Positions 61,149 through 64,000 of a stretch of 64,000 nucleotides of DNA are shown here, in pieces; position 1 is the first letter of the stretch; every line of letters starts with the position of its first letter. The notes beneath the pieces are model-generated. The model did no database searches. It saw nothing but the letters and a program-made list of their open reading frames with translations, and was not told the DNA's origin. This stretch comes from Saccharibacter sp. 17.LH.SD (GTDB lineage: Bacteria; Pseudomonadota; Alphaproteobacteria; Acetobacterales; Acetobacteraceae). Location of the stretch: contig NZ_WVHO01000012.1 of assembly GCF_009834805.1 (NCBI RefSeq), positions 62,001 to 126,000 on the forward strand. Reading direction: 5' to 3'. Both the position numbers and the translations under genes were made by a program.

Positions 61149-62195
61149 ATGGCTGTGTCAGACCAGGCACAAAATGAAGAGAATACGGAAGCCATACGAA
61201 ATGGGTTCCGGTTGGCCGTGCAGCGTGCTGTGCCGACGTTAGGGGCAACTTCACCTAACCCGTCGGTTGCGTGTGTTTTGCTTGATAAACATGGCAGTGT
61301 GTTAACTATAGGTGTGCACGAAGCTGCAGGAAAGCCTCATGCGGAGGTGGTTGCGCTTGAAGCAGCGCGACAAGGAAATTTGCTTGAGCATGTTCATACG
61401 GCATTGGTGACGCTGGAACCATGTGCCCATCATGGGCGGACGCCGCCTTGTAGTGAACGTTTACGTCAAAGCCCTGTCAAAGAAGTGTGGATTGGTGTGC
61501 GGGATCCTAATCCTGTAGCGACGGGAGGTGGAGAGGCGTTGAAGCACGGCGAGGGAGCCAAACACGTTTTCTTTTTGGAAGATCAGCCGAAATATGCTGC
61601 AGAAGCACAGCAATGTCGTGCATTGCTGACGCCTTTTGCAAGTCGGATAAAACGAAAGCGTCCCTGGATAACCGTTAAGCAGGCTCTCAATGTGTCCGGT
61701 AAAATGGAGCCACCTGTCGGACAGAGAACCTTCACATCGTCAGCGTCCCTGATATTGGCCCATCGTTTGCGTCGTGCAGTGGATGCGATTGTGACTGGCA
61801 TTGGGACGGTTTTGTCTGATGATCCTTCCTTCACGGTGCGTCATGTTGATGACCATGCGGGATATAAGCCGCGTTTTTTAGTGGTGATGGATCGTTCGCA
61901 GCGTTTGCCTGAAGGATGGCGACAAGCCCGCGAGGAAGATGGATTTATCGTGGAGACATGCTCTGATATTCAGGCATTACCTCATACTCTAGAGCAAAAA
62001 GGTGTGAATTGGGCTTTGGTTGAAGGTGGCCCGTCCTTGCTGCGTACCTTAGAGCACGAAGCCTTGTGGGATGATTGGTTGACGATTCAGCAAGGGCACA
62101 AGGGCGAAGCAGATACAGCAACGTGGAAACAACGAAAACATTTAGATGGGATGGTGAGCCCGCTGGTGTTTTTTCAGCCAGATGGGGAGGTATAA
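61149..62195 (+). CDS. ribD: Riboflavin biosynthesis bifunctional deaminase/reductase
   Basis: RibD does the second and third steps of riboflavin synthesis, deaminating then reducing the pyrimidine intermediate. The N-terminal zinc deaminase has HAEVVALEAA and PCAHHGRTPPCSERL (zinc ligands His, two Cys). The C-terminal reductase begins RPWITVKQALNVSGKM, with DAIVTGIGTVLSDDPSFTVR and VEGGPSLLRTLEHE. 348 residues. The open frame begins at GTG 61116; the ATG at 61149 (MAVSDQAQNE) with GGGAG 12 bases upstream is closer to family starts. First gene of the operon under the FMN riboswitch. Confidence 0.95.
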   Translation: MAVSDQAQNEENTEAIRNGFRLAVQRAVPTLGATSPNPSVACVLLDKHGSVLTIGVHEAAGKPHAEVVALEAARQGNLLEHVHTALVTLEPCAHHGRTPPCSERLRQSPVKEVWIGVRDPNPVATGGGEALKHGEGAKHVFFLEDQPKYAAEAQQCRALLTPFASRIKRKRPWITVKQALNVSGKMEPPVGQRTFTSSASLILAHRLRRAVDAIVTGIGTVLSDDPSFTVRHVDDHAGYKPRFLVVMDRSQRLPEGWRQAREEDGFIVETCSDIQALPHTLEQKGVNWALVEGGPSLLRTLEHEALWDDWLTIQQGHKGEADTATWKQRKHLDGMVSPLVFFQPDGEV

Positions 62196-62197
62196 AG

Positions 62198-62848
62198 ATG
62201 TTTTCAGGAATTATTGATCGAGTTGGGCATGTTGAGGTTGCCGATGTGCGTGAACATGCCATGGATTTGCGTGTGTCAGGTGGTTTTGATGATTTGGTTG
62301 CGGGAGAAAGTATTGCCGTCAATGGCGTGTGTTTGACGGTAGAGCGCTTCACCCAGGATGGGACGATGGATTTCCACTTAAGTGGTGAAACATTGTCGCG
62401 GACTGCGTTGGGAGAACTTACAAAGGGGAGCCGCGTCAATTTGGAGCGAGCTGTGTCGCTGAGCACGCGTCTTTCTGGGCATATTGTTCAAGGACATGTT
62501 GATACGGTTGCTTTCTTTATAAAGGCTTCAAAGATCGGTGATTCTCATCATGTTGTGATGTTTCTGCCGCAAGAATTGCGTCGTTATGTCGTGGAAAAAG
62601 GATCGATTACGCTGAATGGCATTAGTCTGACTGTTAATACGTTGCGTGATGGTGTGACGTATGAGGGGCGATCGGGTTTTGAAATTGGTTTGATGATCAT
62701 TCCACATACCTGGACGCATACGGATTTATCGACATTGACATCAGGTGTACATGTTAATGTGGAAGTTGATGTCATGGCAAAATATGTTGAAAATCTCCTG
62801 AAATTTTCACCTGAAGATGTCGCTGACCGGGTAGGAGATGTCCTATGA
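62198..62848 (+). CDS. ribE: Riboflavin synthase (alpha subunit)
   Basis: Converts two 6,7-dimethyl-8-ribityllumazine molecules to riboflavin plus one pyrimidine; trimer. 216 residues made of two lumazine-binding barrels: [12 protein letters not shown] at the start, [11 protein letters not shown] and [13 protein letters not shown] in the first/second barrel boundary, [14 protein letters not shown] in the second, and [15 protein letters not shown] at the end. Starts at 62198, two bases after ribD; GGGGAGG lies about 10 bases upstream (62184-62190). The stop overlaps ribBA by 4 bp. In E. coli the gene is called ribC. Confidence 0.95.
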   Translation: MFSGIIDRVGHVEVADVREHAMDLRVSGGFDDLVAGESIAVNGVCLTVERFTQDGTMDFHLSGETLSRTALGELTKGSRVNLERAVSLSTRLSGHIVQGHVDTVAFFIKASKIGDSHHVVMFLPQELRRYVVEKGSITLNGISLTVNTLRDGVTYEGRSGFEIGLMIIPHTWTHTDLSTLTSGVHVNVEVDVMAKYVENLLKFSPEDVADRVGDVL

Positions 62849-64000
62849 GTAAGGGTTTATCTCCAGCGCTTAGAGCCGCTATTATGGCTGTACGGGCGGG
62901 CCGTATGGTTGTGATGGTTGATGATGAAGACCGGGAGAATGAGGGTGATCTCATCTTAGCGGCTCAGTTTGCGACACCGCAGGCAATCAATTTTATGGCA
63001 CGTCAGGCGTGCGGTCTTATCTGCTTGTCATTGGAGGCGGAGCAAATTGACCGTTTGGGGTTGCCTCCTATGGTGGAAAAGAACCGTGATCCGCGTGGCA
63101 CAGCTTTCACAGTATCAATTGAAGCGGCAACGGGCGTCACGACAGGGATATCAGCAGGGGATCGTGCACGGACCATTCGGGTGGCGTCAAATCCGGAGGC
63201 AAAACCGAGTGATATTGTTTCTCCCGGTCATATGTTCCCATTAAGAGCGCATCCTGATGGTGTTGTTGCTAGAGAGGGGCATACGGAGGGAGCGATTGAT
63301 CTTATGCGCTTGGCTGGCTTGCAGCCTTCTGGCGTTATTTGTGAGATCATGGCTGAAGATGGCACCATGATGCGTTTAAAGGATCTTCGGTCCTATGCCT
63401 TACGGCATGATCTCCCTTTGATTAGTATTGCAGAGATGCGAGCCTGGATCCTTCAGCATGGGCGAGATGCGGTTAAGGGGATCGAAGGAAAATCGGTTAC
63501 GCCTAAGAGAGAATTGTCTGAACATGCGGCGATTGCCGTAGCAGATTTGCCAAGCTTGTGTGGCGGGGCAGATTTAAAAGTTCATGCTTTTAGAGCTGAT
63601 GATGGAGAGGAGCATTTAGCTCTCGTGAAAGGGGACCTTACGCAGGGGGTTCCATTAGTGCGGTTGCACTCAGAATGTGTCACGGGGGATGCTCTAGGGT
63701 CGTTAAGGTGTGATTGCGGGCCGCAATTGCGCGAGGCACTGCATCGCATAGCCGAGTCTGAAAATGGTGTTTTAGTCTATCTGCGTGGCCATGAAGGGCG
63801 TGGCATTGGGCTCGTTAACAAAATACGCGCCTATGAGCTACAAGATCAAGGATTGGATACAGTTGAAGCAAATGAAGCGCTAGGGCTTCCTGCTGATGCA
63901 CGGCGTTGGAATATGGCCGCGGATATTTTACGTGCTTTAGGTGTTACGACACTTACATTACTGACCAACAATCCTGCGAAGGAACAGGGTCTTATTGACG
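62845..64000 (+). CDS. ribBA: Bifunctional DHBP synthase / GTP cyclohydrolase II (3' end cut)
   Basis: Two-domain enzyme for the committed steps of riboflavin synthesis. The N-terminal DHBP synthase: [17 protein letters not shown] (metal-binding acidic box), [32 protein letters not shown]. The C-terminal GTP cyclohydrolase [22 protein letters not shown] with zinc Cys, [15 protein letters not shown], and [10 protein letters not shown] at the window edge. 385 residues are visible; about 10-40 remain. ATG 62845 overlaps ribE. Third gene of the FMN-riboswitch operon. Confidence 0.95.
   Translation, partial: MSKGLSPALRAAIMAVRAGRMVVMVDDEDRENEGDLILAAQFATPQAINFMARQACGLICLSLEAEQIDRLGLPPMVEKNRDPRGTAFTVSIEAATGVTTGISAGDRARTIRVASNPEAKPSDIVSPGHMFPLRAHPDGVVAREGHTEGAIDLMRLAGLQPSGVICEIMAEDGTMMRLKDLRSYALRHDLPLISIAEMRAWILQHGRDAVKGIEGKSVTPKRELSEHAAIAVADLPSLCGGADLKVHAFRADDGEEHLALVKGDLTQGVPLVRLHSECVTGDALGSLRCDCGPQLREALHRIAESENGVLVYLRGHEGRGIGLVNKIRAYELQDQGLDTVEANEALGLPADARRWNMAADILRALGVTTLTLLTNNPAKEQGLID

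Noticed and set aside
1-64000. CRISPR arrays, prophage, or plasmid replication genes
   Set aside because: I looked for regularly spaced direct repeats, integrase/terminase and Rep proteins and saw none.

Overview
The window looks like chromosomal DNA of an alphaproteobacterium, most plausibly an acetic acid bacterium (Acetobacteraceae). The evidence is the hemE/maf arrangement around a probable replication origin, the infA-maf-RNase E/G-yacG operon, a C-x2-C-x7-C type FNR regulator and the ribDE-ribBA order behind an FMN riboswitch. Family level is an inference; nothing here fixes genus or species.

Layout. 1-5.3 kb: end of hemE, a noncoding gap with three DnaA-box-like 9-mers (candidate oriC), maf, tRNA-Ala(GGC), a znuACB zinc importer behind a near-consensus Zur operator, and a DedA protein. 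5.3-8.6 kb: S9 peptidase and MATE exporter. 8.7-12.5 kb: copper handling (CopZ-like chaperone, His/Cys-rich CopL-like protein, CopA, CopB) and a cupin. 12.4-16.6 kb: NhaA, a short-chain dehydrogenase and HtpG.

16.6-41.3 kb is visibly more AT-rich and is mostly a surface polysaccharide island: LysE-type exporter, GalE, four putative sugar transferases of the GT4 type or similar, and a nearly complete ABC-dependent capsule export set (KpsE, KpsT, KpsD/Wza-like, KpsS, KpsC, KpsM), together with an LTA-synthase-like membrane sulfatase-fold protein and a decayed IS5-family transposase. The set is scattered over both strands instead of lying in one operon. Its right end carries the least familiar genes: two tandem GT32-like proteins with two or three copies of an unrecognised ~115-residue module, facing two tandem alpha/beta-hydrolases fused to discoidin (F5/8C)-like domains. 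I suggest that these four genes decorate or edit the exported polysaccharide. An MFS exporter and a bile-acid-symporter-like protein close the island.

42.3-52.2 kb returns to housekeeping-like composition: a Tat-exported GH32 fructan/sucrose hydrolase with an 80-residue insertion, aldo/keto reductase, tRNA-Phe(GAA), the infA-maf-rne-yacG operon, AlkA-type glycosylase, TonB-like protein, a lipoprotein, prs and a histidine phosphatase. 52.3-58.1 kb is a tripartite RND heavy-metal-type efflux operon (adaptor, pump, outer-membrane channel). 58.3-60.7 kb holds ompW and an FNR-family regulator, divergent around a perfect FNR half-site pair, and a secreted coiled-coil repeat protein. 60.9-64 kb is the riboflavin operon (FMN riboswitch, ribD, ribE, ribBA), cut by the window edge.
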